Assembly (NCBI RefSeq): GCF_012911865.1
Contig: NZ_JAAXYH010000009.1
Span: 1 to 64,000 of the forward strand
Direction of reading: 5' to 3'
DNA length: 64,000 nt
Source: Shewanella salipaludis
GTDB taxonomy: Bacteria > Pseudomonadota > Gammaproteobacteria > Enterobacterales > Shewanellaceae
Position 1 is the stretch's first letter, and every line of letters starts with the position of its first letter. Positions 7,973-18,213 of the stretch are shown piece by piece. Position numbers and translations under genes: made by a program. Under the pieces are notes generated by a model. That model was not told the origin of the DNA, did no database searches, and saw only the letters and a list, made by a program, of their open reading frames with translations.

Positions 7973-9226
7973 ATGAATCAAACCCCGTCATTCTTCGCCA
8001 GGTTGGCCAATGGCAGCCTGGTGCTGCAAATCTTGCTCGGCATAGTCGCAGGCGTGTTGCTGGCCAGCGTCTCCAGCTCGGGCGCCCAAAGCGTTGCCTT
8101 CCTGGGCAGCCTGTTTGTCGGTGCGCTCAAGGCCATAGCGCCCATCTTGGTGTTCATCCTGGTGGCTGCATCCATCGCCAACCAGAAGAAAAACAGCCAG
8201 ACCAATATGCGGCCGATAGTGATGCTGTATCTGTTGGGCACCTTCGCCGCCGCCCTGACGGCCGTGGTGCTGAGTTTTGTGTTTCCGACCGAACTTGTGC
8301 TGGTGGCCGGTGTCGAGGGCTCCTCGCCGCCACAGGGCATAGGCGAGGTGATCAATACCTTGTTGTTCAAGTTGGTCGACAATCCAGTCAATGCCGTGAT
8401 GACGGGCAATTATATCGGTATTCTCGCCTGGGGCGTGGGTCTGGGGGTGACATTGCACCATGCCAATGACTCGACCAAACAAGTGCTGACAGATCTGAGT
8501 CATGGGATCTCCCAGATGGTGCGTTTCGTCATACGTCTGGCCCCCATAGGCATCTTCGGCCTGGTGGCGGCAACCTTTGCCGAGACAGGTTTTTCCGCCA
8601 TAGCGGGTTATGCCAAGCTGCTGTCGGTGCTGCTCGGCGCCATGCTGGTCATCGCCCTGGTGGTGAATCCCCTGATCGTGTTCGTTAAGATTAAACGCAA
8701 CCCTTATCCCTTGGTGTTGAGATGTTTACGTGAGAGTGGCGTGACCGCATTCTTCACTCGCTCCAGCGCCGCCAATATCCCGGTGAACATGGCCCTATGC
8801 GAGAAATTGTCACTGCATGAAGATACCTATTCCGTGTCTATCCCCCTGGGAGCCACCATCAACATGGGCGGCGCCGCGATTACCATTACCGTCTTGACCC
8901 TGGCGGCGGCGCACACCCTGGGCATAGAAGTCGATCTGCTGACGGCCTTGCTGCTCAGTGTGGTGGCGGCGGTATCTGCCTGTGGCGCCTCGGGTGTCGC
9001 CGGCGGCTCTCTGTTGTTGATCCCCCTGGCCTGTAGCCTGTTCGGCATCTCCAACGATGTCGCCATGCAAGTGGTCGCCGTCGGTTTCATCATAGGGGTG
9101 ATCCAGGATGCGGCCGAAACCGCCCTCAACAGCTCGACCGATGTGCTCTTCACCGCGGCGGCCTGTGAGGCGGCAGAGCGTCAGGCGAGCCTGAGCGTCG
9201 CCCCCCAATGCCGGGATTCGGTTTAG
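7973..9226 (+). CDS. sstT: Serine/threonine:Na+ symporter SstT
   Basis: Inner-membrane dicarboxylate/amino acid:cation symporter family protein importing serine and threonine with sodium. It is hydrophobic throughout and carries family signatures [31 protein letters not shown] and [20 protein letters not shown]. The frame opens at 7898, but the ATG at 7973 ([11 protein letters not shown]) gives the normal length of 417 aa and has AAGG about 8 bases upstream. Upstream, TCTATACAAAA occurs twice (about 7840-7867) with no known meaning. A strong terminator follows. Confidence 0.93.
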   Translation: MNQTPSFFARLANGSLVLQILLGIVAGVLLASVSSSGAQSVAFLGSLFVGALKAIAPILVFILVAASIANQKKNSQTNMRPIVMLYLLGTFAAALTAVVLSFVFPTELVLVAGVEGSSPPQGIGEVINTLLFKLVDNPVNAVMTGNYIGILAWGVGLGVTLHHANDSTKQVLTDLSHGISQMVRFVIRLAPIGIFGLVAATFAETGFSAIAGYAKLLSVLLGAMLVIALVVNPLIVFVKIKRNPYPLVLRCLRESGVTAFFTRSSAANIPVNMALCEKLSLHEDTYSVSIPLGATINMGGAAITITVLTLAAAHTLGIEVDLLTALLLSVVAAVSACGASGVAGGSLLLIPLACSLFGISNDVAMQVVAVGFIIGVIQDAAETALNSSTDVLFTAAACEAAERQASLSVAPQCRDSV

Positions 9227-9279
9227 TCAGATACAGGGTCAGGATTCGGCCTGGCCAAGATGCTTGGCAGTAAATGCAT

Positions 9280-9315
9280 AAGAGGGCGCCCGGTTAACCA
9301 CTGAGCGCCCTCTTT
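9280..9315 (+). terminator. Terminator after sstT
   Basis: Arms AAGAGGGCGC (9280-9289) and GCGCCCTCTT (9305-9314) around a 15-base loop. The run of T after the stem is short. Confidence 0.65.
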
Positions 9316-9413
9316 GCCATGCCCGCCATGGGCCGGTTTTTACACGTAAAACCCGGGATGAGTTCTATGCTTAAGCTGATACCGGCGACAGGGTAAAGAG
9401 TAGGGGCAATGAT

Positions 9414-9758
9414 ATGGTGGGACTGGAGAATCGCAGACGTTTGCGTTGGAAGGCGTCGGCCCTGCAGGCGCGCGAGCTCTTGGGGACTTGGGTGGATGAG
9501 CGCCCCCGGCTGGGAGACAAGATCACCTTTTACCGTGAGGATGGCAAGTGGTATCTGGAAACCTGGTTCAACGATGGCTGCCATAGCCTGGATGAAGTCA
9601 TACCCACCCCCATGGCGGAAGGGCTGAGACTCGAAGACAAGGGCGGCAACTTCTTCGCCGAATATTTCATCATAGATGCAGACAACGAGCTGTACTTCTG
9701 CAATGCCGGCGGGCGTTATTATAAGGCCAGTAAAGTCACCCCCATGCGGGTGGCCTGA
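9414..9758 (+). CDS. Hypothetical protein, 114 aa
   Basis: I do not recognise a family. The product is a small soluble protein with repeated aromatic beta-strand-like stretches (ITFYREDGKWYLETWF, YFIIDADNELYFCNAGGRYY) and no signal peptide or membrane segment. The ATG at 9414 has AGTAGGGG about 11 bases upstream. Codon use looks like that of its neighbours. It stands alone between the sstT terminator and the convergent rluA. It could be a small domain for binding or moderating an enzyme; no function is claimed. Confidence 0.65.
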   Translation: MVGLENRRRLRWKASALQARELLGTWVDERPRLGDKITFYREDGKWYLETWFNDGCHSLDEVIPTPMAEGLRLEDKGGNFFAEYFIIDADNELYFCNAGGRYYKASKVTPMRVA

Positions 9759-9785
9759 GCCCGTGGGGACTCAGGGCTATGTTTG

Positions 9786-9839
9786 TTTCAGAAGGGATGC
9801 CTGTTTCAGAAGGAACGCCTGCTTCAGAAGGGATGCTTG
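9786..9839. repeat. Three tandem copies of an 18-bp unit over the rluA stop codon
   Basis: TTTCAGAAGGGATGCCTG (9786-9803) is followed by two near copies at 9804-9821 and 9822-9839. Read leftward, each copy carries an in-frame TGA; the stop used by rluA (9824-9826) is in the copy nearest the gene. The unit length is a multiple of three, so copy number does not alter the protein. Confidence 0.85.
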
Positions 9840-10477
9840 CTGTCGAAGCTGAGCCACTTGCCCGAATAAGGGTGCTTGAACGCCAGGCGCTGGGCATGCA
9901 GGCAGAGCCGTTGCCGCGCCCGGATAACCTCGGCATCGCCATAAAACTCGTCCCCCAGTATGGGATGGCCCAGCGCCAGCATATGCACCCTGAGTTGATG
10001 GGTTCGGCCGGTTTGTGGTTGTAACTCGACCAGGCAGCTGTCGTCCCGTCGCTCCAACACCCGGTAGTGGGTCGAGGCACTCTTGCCCTGTGGGCTCACC
10101 ATCTGATAGGGGGGATTGTCTCTGTCCGCGGCGATCGCCAGGGCTATGTTGCCTTCGTCCAGCGGCAATTGCCCCTGAACCTCGGCGATATAGCACTTGG
10201 CCGCTTGCCTGTCCTGAAACTGGGTCTTTAAATTGGACTCGGCCCGCTTGTTGCGGGCAAACACCATGATGCCCGAAGTGGCGCAATCGAGTCTATGCAC
10301 CAGAATGGCTTCCGGATAGAGGCGCTGCAGTCGCGTCAACGCGCAATCCCGGGTGTTTTCCGCCCGTCCAGGATTAGACAATAAGCCCGAAGGTTTATTG
10401 ATCACTATGATGTCTCTGTCTTGATAGCGTAGGTCTAACCAAGGTATGGCCGGTGGCCGGTAATCGAATATTTGCAT
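9824..10477 (-). CDS. rluA: Dual-specificity 23S rRNA/tRNA pseudouridine synthase RluA
   Basis: Isomerises U746 of 23S rRNA and U32 of several tRNAs in E. coli. The catalytic motif HRLDCATSGIMV contains the essential aspartate. Other signatures are INKPSGLLSNPGR, QPQTGRTHQLRVHMLALGHPILGD and the C-terminal LCLHAQRLAFKHP. From the ATG at 10477 (MQIFDYRPPAIPW) the protein is 217 aa, close to E. coli RluA, with no S4 domain. The frame is open to 10510, but the extra 11 residues do not fit the family. The 3' end lies inside a tandem repeat. Confidence 0.93.
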   Translation of the reverse strand: MQIFDYRPPAIPWLDLRYQDRDIIVINKPSGLLSNPGRAENTRDCALTRLQRLYPEAILVHRLDCATSGIMVFARNKRAESNLKTQFQDRQAAKCYIAEVQGQLPLDEGNIALAIAADRDNPPYQMVSPQGKSASTHYRVLERRDDSCLVELQPQTGRTHQLRVHMLALGHPILGDEFYGDAEVIRARQRLCLHAQRLAFKHPYSGKWLSFDSKHPF

Positions 10478-10585
10478 GCTGTCCCCTCTGCGCGGCCGGG
10501 ATTTTAGCAAAAAATGACGCGCAAGACATCAGTTAACACAGGCCATGTCCGAGCCGGCAGCCAGGTCTGATGGGAAGCCGCAGGT

Positions 10586-11182
10586 TCAGGGCAGATAGGC
10601 TTCCGGGGTCTGACGGCTCCAGATGCGGCTATAGGCCATCAGTTGCGGGTAGAAGGTGCGAAAGGCAATTTCTATCTCTATATCCAGTTCCTCTATGCAG
10701 GCGGCGGCGCCATTGAACAGTTCCGGTTTGGACAGGCGACGACTGACGCCTGCGATAGCCTGATTGAGCCCCTGTCTGTGCTGATAGGACTCGAGCCAAT
10801 TCTCCCGGCGGATCCTGGGCGTCAATTGCTGCAGGGCCGTGGGCAAGTCTGGACAGGCGTCCAGCGCGTCATAGGCCTTAAGGCAAAAATCGCTCAGGCT
10901 CTGGGAATGGTATTCTTCCCAGTATTTGGCCAACATATGATCGAAGGCCAGATCCATCAGGATCGGGGCGACCCGGGTGAGGGACTTGGGGAACTTGCCA
11001 ACCAGCTCTCGGGTGAGTTCATGGCCGTCTGTGAGTTGATCTATTTGCCTATGCAACCAGATCCCTTGCCGTAAGTGCTTGGGAAAGTGTTCTATATTGC
11101 CCTTGGCGAAATCACCGGCGAGATTTGCGGCCAAACAAGTTTTACTGTTATCGGCCAGATGCAAGTGTGCAAGAAAGTTCAT
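10586..11182 (-). CDS. acpH: Acyl carrier protein phosphodiesterase AcpH
   Basis: Hydrolyses the 4'-phosphopantetheine arm from holo-ACP. Belongs to the DUF479/AcpH family. It starts with the typical MNFLAHLHLA and has the histidine/aspartate-rich motifs AGDFAKGN, HRQIDQLTD and DLAFDHMLAKYW (probable metal ligands), ending with the LMAYSRIW region. 198 aa, usual length. Encoded alone, leftward, 76 bases beyond rluA. Confidence 0.9.
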   Translation of the reverse strand: MNFLAHLHLADNSKTCLAANLAGDFAKGNIEHFPKHLRQGIWLHRQIDQLTDGHELTRELVGKFPKSLTRVAPILMDLAFDHMLAKYWEEYHSQSLSDFCLKAYDALDACPDLPTALQQLTPRIRRENWLESYQHRQGLNQAIAGVSRRLSKPELFNGAAACIEELDIEIEIAFRTFYPQLMAYSRIWSRQTPEAYLP

Positions 11183-11336
11183 ATTTTCTACTTGGTTAAC
11201 GCCATGCTTTCACGGTACCATGCCCGGCGGCGCCAAGGGAACCCTGAGGCGTTAAAATCATGGCCGGGGTGGCCGTGACGTTGCAGGGACTCAACACTTC
11301 GTCTTTCGATATTCACGCTGTGAAGGATCACGTAAA

Positions 11337-11507
11337 ATGTGGAATTGGTTCATAAACAAGTTTAGGCAAAGAGGTGTGGCGAAGCGTAAACGTGTCCGTG
11401 TCCATATCCCCCACGAGCAGTTAAGTTTTCGTCTGGAGCAGACGTCGGCCCAGGGAGCACGGCCATCTATGCCGGCCAATTCCAAGCCGGAACTCAAGGA
11501 ACCTTGA
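11337..11507 (+). CDS. Small basic hypothetical protein, 56 aa
   Basis: Open frame starting ATG TGG AAT TGG with AAGGA about 8 bases upstream. The product begins MWNWFINKFRQ, has a strongly basic patch AKRKRVRVH, and ends KPELKEP. No family is recognised. The good ribosome site and the position in the 380-base gap before queA favour a real gene. Its shortness and lack of homologue evidence keep confidence moderate. Confidence 0.45.
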   Translation: MWNWFINKFRQRGVAKRKRVRVHIPHEQLSFRLEQTSAQGARPSMPANSKPELKEP

Positions 11508-11564
11508 TCTTATCCGCCTCTGACCCTAGACTAGCCGCCGTTCTAAGCTAAGCAGAGGCTAATC

Positions 11565-12602
11565 ATGCGCGTTGCAGACTTTTCTTTCGATCTCCCAGAT
11601 GAGCTCATCGCTCGCTATCCCATGGCGCAGCGCAGCGCCTCGCGTTTACTGACTCTGGATGGCAACTCGGGTGAGCTTGCCGATAAACAATTTACCGAAC
11701 TGCTGGGGTTGATAAACCTTGGGGATCTGGTGGTGTTCAACAACACCCGGGTGATCCCGGCGCGGCTGTTCGGCCAGAAGGCCAGCGGTGGCAAGTTGGA
11801 GATCCTGGTCGAGCGCATGTTGGATGACAAGCGCATCCTGGCCCATGTCCGCAGCTCCAAGTCCCCCAAGGTCGATGCCCTGATCCATCTCGATGGCGGT
11901 TACCGGATGAAGATGCTGGCCCGCCACGACACTTTGTTCGAGCTCGAACTCCTGTCCGAGTCGAGCATACTGGAGGTGCTCGAGGCCGTCGGCCACATGC
12001 CATTGCCGCCTTATATAGACAGGCCCGATGATGATGCCGACAAGGAGCGCTACCAAACCGTCTATAACCAGACGCCGGGTGCGGTGGCGGCGCCGACTGC
12101 CGGGCTGCATTTCGACGACGCCATGCTGGCGGCATTGAAGGCCAAAGGGGTCAACACCGCGTTTGTGACCCTGCATGTGGGGGCGGGCACCTTCCAGCCG
12201 GTGCGGGTCGAGAGCATATTGGAACATAAGATGCACTCCGAGTGGGCCCAGGTGCCGCGGGACGTGGTCGATGCCATCGCCAGCACCAAGGCGGCGGGCA
12301 AGCGGGTGATCGCCGTCGGCACCACCTCGGTGCGTTCACTGGAGAGCGCCGCCCGTGCCAGCCAGGGCGAACTGCAGGCCTTCAGCGGCGATACGGATAT
12401 TTTCATCTATCCCGGCTACCGCTTCCAGGTTGTCGATGCCATGGTGACTAACTTCCATTTGCCCGAGTCGACCCTCATCATGCTGATCAGTGCCTTCGCA
12501 GGTTTCGATGAGGTGATGCGGGCCTACCAACATGCCATAGCGCAAAAATACCGCTTCTTCAGCTATGGCGATGCCATGTTTATCACTAAAAAAGCCCCCT
12601 GA
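11565..12602 (+). CDS. queA: S-adenosylmethionine:tRNA ribosyltransferase-isomerase QueA
   Basis: Transfers and rearranges the ribose of SAM onto preQ1-tRNA to make epoxyqueuosine. 345 aa with QueA hallmarks: [19 protein letters not shown] at the start, [56 protein letters not shown] and NFHLPESTL near the end. It is followed after 162 bases by tgt, which carries out an earlier step in the same pathway. Confidence 0.97.
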   Translation: MRVADFSFDLPDELIARYPMAQRSASRLLTLDGNSGELADKQFTELLGLINLGDLVVFNNTRVIPARLFGQKASGGKLEILVERMLDDKRILAHVRSSKSPKVDALIHLDGGYRMKMLARHDTLFELELLSESSILEVLEAVGHMPLPPYIDRPDDDADKERYQTVYNQTPGAVAAPTAGLHFDDAMLAALKAKGVNTAFVTLHVGAGTFQPVRVESILEHKMHSEWAQVPRDVVDAIASTKAAGKRVIAVGTTSVRSLESAARASQGELQAFSGDTDIFIYPGYRFQVVDAMVTNFHLPESTLIMLISAFAGFDEVMRAYQHAIAQKYRFFSYGDAMFITKKAP

Positions 12603-12707
12603 ATACGGATTTTGTTTTAAAATACCCTGTTAATATTTGAAACTTGAGTATTTTTTGGGTTAAGGCTTGAAGCTTGGCGCTTGCGCCCTTATCTCTATTG
12701 ATAATCT

Positions 12708-12725
12708 GAGCGGCATTGGCCGCTC
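12708..12725 (+). terminator. Small hairpin in the queA-tgt gap
   Basis: GAGCGGC (12708-12714), ATTG, GCCGCTC (12719-12725), then a short T-rich stretch. It could weaken read-through between queA and tgt or be a leader structure of the tgt-secDF transcript. Confidence 0.35.
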
Positions 12726-12761
12726 ACTCTTTGTAGTCAGACTGTTTCTCTGGCGAGGTGA

Positions 12762-13889
<1,128 letters not shown>

Positions 13890-13914
13890 TTTTAGTTAAT
13901 AAGAAGAGAGAACT

Positions 13915-14247
13915 ATGTTTATTTCAAATGCATATGCAGCTGGTGAGGGTGCGGCTCAGACGGGTGGTACCATGGAACTGATTTTCATGCTGGTGGTGTT
14001 CGGGCTGATCTTCTACTTCATGATTTTCCGTCCCCAGTCCAAGCGCGTCAAAGAGCATAAGAACCTGATGTCTGCACTGGGCAAGGGTGATGAAGTGCTG
14101 ACCAGTGGAGGGATTTTGGGCAAGATAGCCAAGATCAGCGACGACAGCGATTACGTGTTACTGAGCCTGAACGAGACGACTCAGATCACCATCAAGAAGG
14201 ACTATATTGCTGCGGTCTTGCCTAAAGGCTCTATCCAGTCGTTGTAA
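13915..14247 (+). CDS. yajC: Sec translocase accessory protein YajC
   Basis: Single-pass inner-membrane subunit of the SecDF-YajC complex that assists protein export. One hydrophobic segment (residues about 22-42, [20 protein letters not shown]) is followed by the conserved [29 protein letters not shown]. 110 aa. It is 25 bases after tgt and 17 before secD, in one operon. Confidence 0.95.
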   Translation: MFISNAYAAGEGAAQTGGTMELIFMLVVFGLIFYFMIFRPQSKRVKEHKNLMSALGKGDEVLTSGGILGKIAKISDDSDYVLLSLNETTQITIKKDYIAAVLPKGSIQSL

Positions 14248-14264
14248 GCCAAGAGGGCTCAGGT

Positions 14265-16115
14265 GTGTTAAATAAATACCCAATGTGGAAGAACATTATG
14301 GTGATGTTGATCATCGCCGTAGGTTGTTTCTATGCAGTACCCAACCTCTTCGGTGAGGACCATGCAGTGCAGGTGGTGGCGACTCGCGGCGCGGAAGTCA
14401 CGACATCAACCCAATCGATAGTCGCTGAACAGCTGGCCGGCAAGGGCATTGCGGTAAAGCGCTCTGAGCTCGAAAATGGCCAGTTGTTGGTGCGTGTGCA
14501 GGATGCCGAGCAACAGCTGTTGGCCAAGGAAGTGATTGCCGACGCCCTGGGTGATAAGTTCACCGTGGCGCTGAACCTGGCACCGGCCACCCCCGAGTGG
14601 CTCGAATCCCTGGGTGGTTCACCCATGAAACTGGGTCTGGATCTTCGTGGCGGTGTGCACTTCCTGATGGAAGTGGACATGGGCGAAGCCCTGCACAAGA
14701 TGGAAGAAGGCAAGGTAGCCGATTTCCGCAGCCAGCTGAGGGAAGAGAAGATACGTTATGCCGGCATTCGCGATACTGCCAAGGGCATAGAAATTAACTT
14801 CCGCGATGCGGAAACCCTCGGCCATGCCGAACGTTTCCTCAAGACCCGCACTAAAGACATGCTGTTCACCGACGTCTCCAGCGGTGACAACTTCGTGCTG
14901 CGTGCCGTCATGAGCGAAGCCTATATCAAGCAGGTCAAGGAAGAGGCGCTGCAGCAAAACATCACTACTATCCGTAACAGGGTTAACGAGTTGGGGGTAG
15001 CCGAGCCTGTGGTCCAACGTCAGGGCGCCGAGCGCATAGTCGTTGAGTTGCCAGGGGTGCAGGACACGGCCCGTGCCAAGGAAATCCTCGGTGCGACCGC
15101 CTCGATAGAATTCCACATGGTGGACGACAAGGCCGATGCCAGTGCCGCCGCCAGTGGCCGGATATCTGCCGGCTCCGAAGTCTACCAGCGCCGTGAAGGC
15201 GGCGCCGTGGTGCTGAAGAAAGAAGTCATGCTGACCGGGGATCATATTACCGGTGCCCAGCCAAGCTTCGATCAATACAGCCGACCCCAGGTGAGCATCA
15301 ACCTGGACGCCAAAGGCGGCAGTATCTTCTCCAATGTCACCAAAGATAACGTCGGCAAGCCCATGGCGACCCTGTTCATCGAATACAAGGACAGTGGCGA
15401 GCGCAATGCCGACGGCAGCGTGAAGATGAAGAAGATTGAAGAAGTGATCTCGGTTGCCACCATCAATCAACGTCTGGGACGCAACTTCGTCATCACAGGC
15501 CTGGGTCATGCCGAGTCGCAGAACCTGGCGCTCTTGCTGCGTGCCGGTGCCCTGATTGCCCCCGTCTCCATAGTCGAGGAACGTACCATAGGTCCTAGCC
15601 TGGGCGCCGAGAACATAGAAAACGGTGTTCAGGCCATGGTCTGGGGCATGGCTGCCGTGCTGATCTTCATGCTGGTGTATTACCGGGGTTTCGGTCTGAT
15701 TGCCAACCTGGCGCTGACGGCCAACCTGGTGATGGTAGTGGGCGTGATGTCGATGATCCCGGGTGCCGTGCTGACCCTGCCCGGCATCGCCGGTATGGTG
15801 TTGACAGTGGGTATGGCGGTAGATGGGAACGTGCTGATTTACGAGCGTATTCGTGAAGAATTACGCGCGGGGCGCAGTGTGCAGCAGGCCATACACGAAG
15901 GCTATGGCAATGCCTTCTCCACCATTGCCGATGCCAACATCACCACCTTCATGACGGCGCTTATCCTGTTTGCCGTGGGTACCGGCGCCGTCAAAGGCTT
16001 CGCCGTGACCCTGATGATAGGTATCGCGACTTCCATGTTTACTGCTATTGTGGGTACTCGCTCGATCGTCAATGCGATCTGGGGTGGTAAACGCGTGAAG
16101 AAACTGTCTATCTAA
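14265..16115 (+). CDS. secD: Protein translocase subunit SecD
   Basis: Proton-driven export chaperone, partner of SecF. GTG start giving [10 protein letters not shown], which fits the E. coli SecD N-terminus, with GAGGGCTCAG upstream. One N-terminal membrane segment, a large periplasmic region (residues about 30-445) with the [18 protein letters not shown] motif, then five membrane segments. These include the conserved [19 protein letters not shown] helix and the start of the RND-like fold. 616 aa, normal for gammaproteobacteria. It is 12 bases ahead of secF. Confidence 0.96.
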   Translation: MLNKYPMWKNIMVMLIIAVGCFYAVPNLFGEDHAVQVVATRGAEVTTSTQSIVAEQLAGKGIAVKRSELENGQLLVRVQDAEQQLLAKEVIADALGDKFTVALNLAPATPEWLESLGGSPMKLGLDLRGGVHFLMEVDMGEALHKMEEGKVADFRSQLREEKIRYAGIRDTAKGIEINFRDAETLGHAERFLKTRTKDMLFTDVSSGDNFVLRAVMSEAYIKQVKEEALQQNITTIRNRVNELGVAEPVVQRQGAERIVVELPGVQDTARAKEILGATASIEFHMVDDKADASAAASGRISAGSEVYQRREGGAVVLKKEVMLTGDHITGAQPSFDQYSRPQVSINLDAKGGSIFSNVTKDNVGKPMATLFIEYKDSGERNADGSVKMKKIEEVISVATINQRLGRNFVITGLGHAESQNLALLLRAGALIAPVSIVEERTIGPSLGAENIENGVQAMVWGMAAVLIFMLVYYRGFGLIANLALTANLVMVVGVMSMIPGAVLTLPGIAGMVLTVGMAVDGNVLIYERIREELRAGRSVQQAIHEGYGNAFSTIADANITTFMTALILFAVGTGAVKGFAVTLMIGIATSMFTAIVGTRSIVNAIWGGKRVKKLSI

Positions 16116-16127
16116 GGGGTAGTTGAA

Positions 16128-17075
16128 ATGTTCGAGATTTTATCACTAAAAAACACAGTAAACTTCCTGCGCCATGCTGTGCCCATCAGCGTCATGTCCG
16201 GCGTTCTGGTGCTGGCTTCTTTGGTCTCTCTGGCAACCAATGGTATCAACTGGGGGCTGGATTTTACCGGTGGTACCGTGGTCGAAATGGCGTTTTCCAA
16301 GCCGGTCGATCTCAATGTGCTGCGCAGTGAGTTGACCACACCTGCATCCGAAGGCGCCCTGGTGCAGAACTTCGGTTCCAGCCGTGATGTCCTGGTACGT
16401 CTGCCGGTTAGGCCTGAGCTCAAGAGCGAAGTGCAGGTCGACGCCGTGATGGCGGCCGCCCTCAAGGTCGATCCTCAGGTGCTGCAGAAGCGGGTCGAGT
16501 TTGTCGGTCCCCAGGTGGGTAAAGAACTGGCGGAGCAGGGTGGCCTGGCGGTATTGGTCGCCCTCATCTGTATCCTCATCTATGTGTCCTTTCGCTTCGA
16601 ATGGCGCCTGGCTCTGGGCTCAGTGGCGGCACTGGCGCACGACGTGATAGTCACCTTCGGGGTCTTCTCTGTGTTCCAGCTGGAGTTCGACCTGACGGTG
16701 TTGGCCGGGGTGTTGACTGTGGTGGGTTACTCACTCAACGACACCATAGTGGTCTTCGACCGTATCAGGGAGAATTTCCTCAAGCTGCGCAAGAGCGTTC
16801 CGGAAGAAGTGGTCAACATCTCCATCACCCAGACCATGAGCCGCACCATCATCACCACGGGCACCACGCTGGTGGTGGTAGTGGCCCTGTTCCTCAAGGG
16901 GGGCAGCATGATCCACGGTTTTGCCACCGCGCTGATGATGGGGATCTTCGTGGGGACTTACTCTTCCATCTATGTGGCGAGTTTCCTGGCGATCAAGCTG
17001 GGCATTAATCGTGAGCATATGATGCCGGTGGAAATCGAGAAAGAAGGTGCGGATCAACCGCCCATGATGCCTTAA
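16128..17075 (+). CDS. secF: Protein translocase subunit SecF
   Basis: Pairs with SecD to pull exported proteins through SecYEG using the proton gradient. Typical features are WGLDFTGGTVVEMAF in the periplasmic part, GYSLNDTIVVFDRIRENF in the membrane part and six predicted membrane helices. 315 aa. Start ATG with AAGGGG upstream. Last gene of the tgt operon; a strong terminator follows at 17098. Confidence 0.96.
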   Translation: MFEILSLKNTVNFLRHAVPISVMSGVLVLASLVSLATNGINWGLDFTGGTVVEMAFSKPVDLNVLRSELTTPASEGALVQNFGSSRDVLVRLPVRPELKSEVQVDAVMAAALKVDPQVLQKRVEFVGPQVGKELAEQGGLAVLVALICILIYVSFRFEWRLALGSVAALAHDVIVTFGVFSVFQLEFDLTVLAGVLTVVGYSLNDTIVVFDRIRENFLKLRKSVPEEVVNISITQTMSRTIITTGTTLVVVVALFLKGGSMIHGFATALMMGIFVGTYSSIYVASFLAIKLGINREHMMPVEIEKEGADQPPMMP

Positions 17076-17097
17076 GCTTATAGAGGCATATAGAAGA

Positions 17098-17120
17098 AAC
17101 CACCCGCGGGTGGTTTTTTT
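17098..17120 (+). terminator. Rho-independent terminator of the tgt-yajC-secDF operon
   Basis: Stem AACCACC/GGTGGTT (17098-17104 and 17109-17115) followed by a run of T. The stem arms equal those of the terminator behind tRNA-Glu at 171-193. Confidence 0.9.
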
Positions 17121-17282
17121 ATGGCTGTTGCCCGGCCGCGACAGGGCTGAGTGGGGCATGGCGGCTTGGGCATGGGGAGCGTCTTGCACTCTAGCCTGGA
17201 TAGCACTCGACAGCCGCCGCCTTTTGGCAGTAGGATGTCGGGTGATAAATTTGCCAGAAGAGCAATAGCCGTAGGAAATAGC

Positions 17283-17600
17283 ATGGAAGAGCGCAAGTGT
17301 TTAGTCGCAGGTGGTAATTTGCTCCAGGCCCATACCTGGAAGGGGCTGCTGGAGGCCTGTGGCATCAGGGTCGAACTCAGGGGCGAGGCCCTGCTCGGCG
17401 GTGTCGGTGAGTTGCCGACCGATATGCAAAACGTTGAGTTATGGGTGAGTGAGTCCGAACTGAGGGCCGCCCAGGCCCAGTTGGCCGGTCTGGATGTCGA
17501 AGGTCCCAGATGGCAATGCCTGCAGTGTCATGAGATGAACGAGGCCAGTTTCGAGCTCTGTTGGCACTGTGGCGCCGAGCCGAGTCAGTCTCACGGCTGA
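17283..17600 (+). CDS. DUF2007-family protein with C-terminal zinc ribbon
   Basis: 105-aa cytoplasmic protein. The N-terminal part resembles the DUF2007 'putative signal transducing protein' fold (CLVAGGNLLQAHTWKGLLEA, VELWVSESELRAAQAQL). The C-terminus has two zinc-ligand pairs, CLQCHEMN and CWHCGAEP. The open frame reaches 17151, but the ATG at 17283 has AGGAA upstream and begins where the family does (MEERKCLVAGG). Function is unknown; a regulatory or protein-binding role is guessed from the fold. Monocistronic between the secF terminator and a rhodanese gene. Confidence 0.8.
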   Translation: MEERKCLVAGGNLLQAHTWKGLLEACGIRVELRGEALLGGVGELPTDMQNVELWVSESELRAAQAQLAGLDVEGPRWQCLQCHEMNEASFELCWHCGAEPSQSHG

Positions 17601-17735
17601 AGCCGCTGCTTAGACCACTGCCTAGACCACTGCTTAGACTAGCCTATGCTGAAGTGTTAACGGCCTGAATTGCGGGGTTGGCAACTGGACCCGGCTTAGT
17701 CCCCCTACCGCAGGTCTGCGCCGTGAAAGCGCGTC

Positions 17736-17785
17736 ATGCAGCGTTATGCAGCGTTATGCTGCGTTATGTATATGCAGCGTTATGC
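17736..17785 (+). repeat. Short imperfect tandem repeats TGCAGCGTTA
   Basis: The stretch upstream of the rhodanese gene repeats a 10-bp unit (ATGCAGCGTT with small variants, one interrupted by TATA) about five times. It lies between two genes and ends 43 bases before the proposed start at 17828. Its role is unknown; length variation there could affect the leader. Confidence 0.7.
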
Positions 17786-17827
17786 AAGAGTGCCATGCAG
17801 CAAGCTGCATCGAATAAGGAGACTCAC

Positions 17828-18199
17828 GTGCAACACAATTCCGAATTTTTCGCCTTGGTCCAATCCATACAGCCCAAGATCACTGAGATCAGCATAGAGG
17901 CGTATCAGGCCGATGACAGCTGGACCCTGATCGATGTGCGCGAAGATCATGAGTGGCTGGCAGGGCACCTTCCCCAGGCCGAGCATCTGGGCAAGGGCAT
18001 CATAGAGCGGGACATCGAGACCCGCTTTCCCGACAAGAGTCGGCCGCTGTTGCTCTATTGTGGTGGCGGCCATCGTTCGGCCCTGGCGGCCTATCAGCTG
18101 CAGCTGATGGGCTATCTGCATGTCGCTTCCCTCTGCGGCGGTTTTAGCGCCTGGACGACGCGTCAGTTACCCGTAATCCAGGACCAGGCCAAGCCGTAA
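17828..18199 (+). CDS. Cytoplasmic single-domain rhodanese
   Basis: Sulfurtransferase-like protein of 123 aa with one rhodanese domain. DVREDHEWLAGHLPQAEHL is the CH2-A motif and LLYCGGGHRSALAA the active-site loop with the persulfide-carrying cysteine. No signal peptide. I choose the GTG at 17828 because AAGGAGA stands ideally before it; the frame is open to 17678, but that part is made of the repeat. It is 14 bases from the siroheme synthase gene, so co-transcription is likely and a link to sulfur metabolism is plausible. Confidence 0.85.
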   Translation: MQHNSEFFALVQSIQPKITEISIEAYQADDSWTLIDVREDHEWLAGHLPQAEHLGKGIIERDIETRFPDKSRPLLLYCGGGHRSALAAYQLQLMGYLHVASLCGGFSAWTTRQLPVIQDQAKP

Positions 18200-18213
18200 C
18201 AGGACCTTCAACT

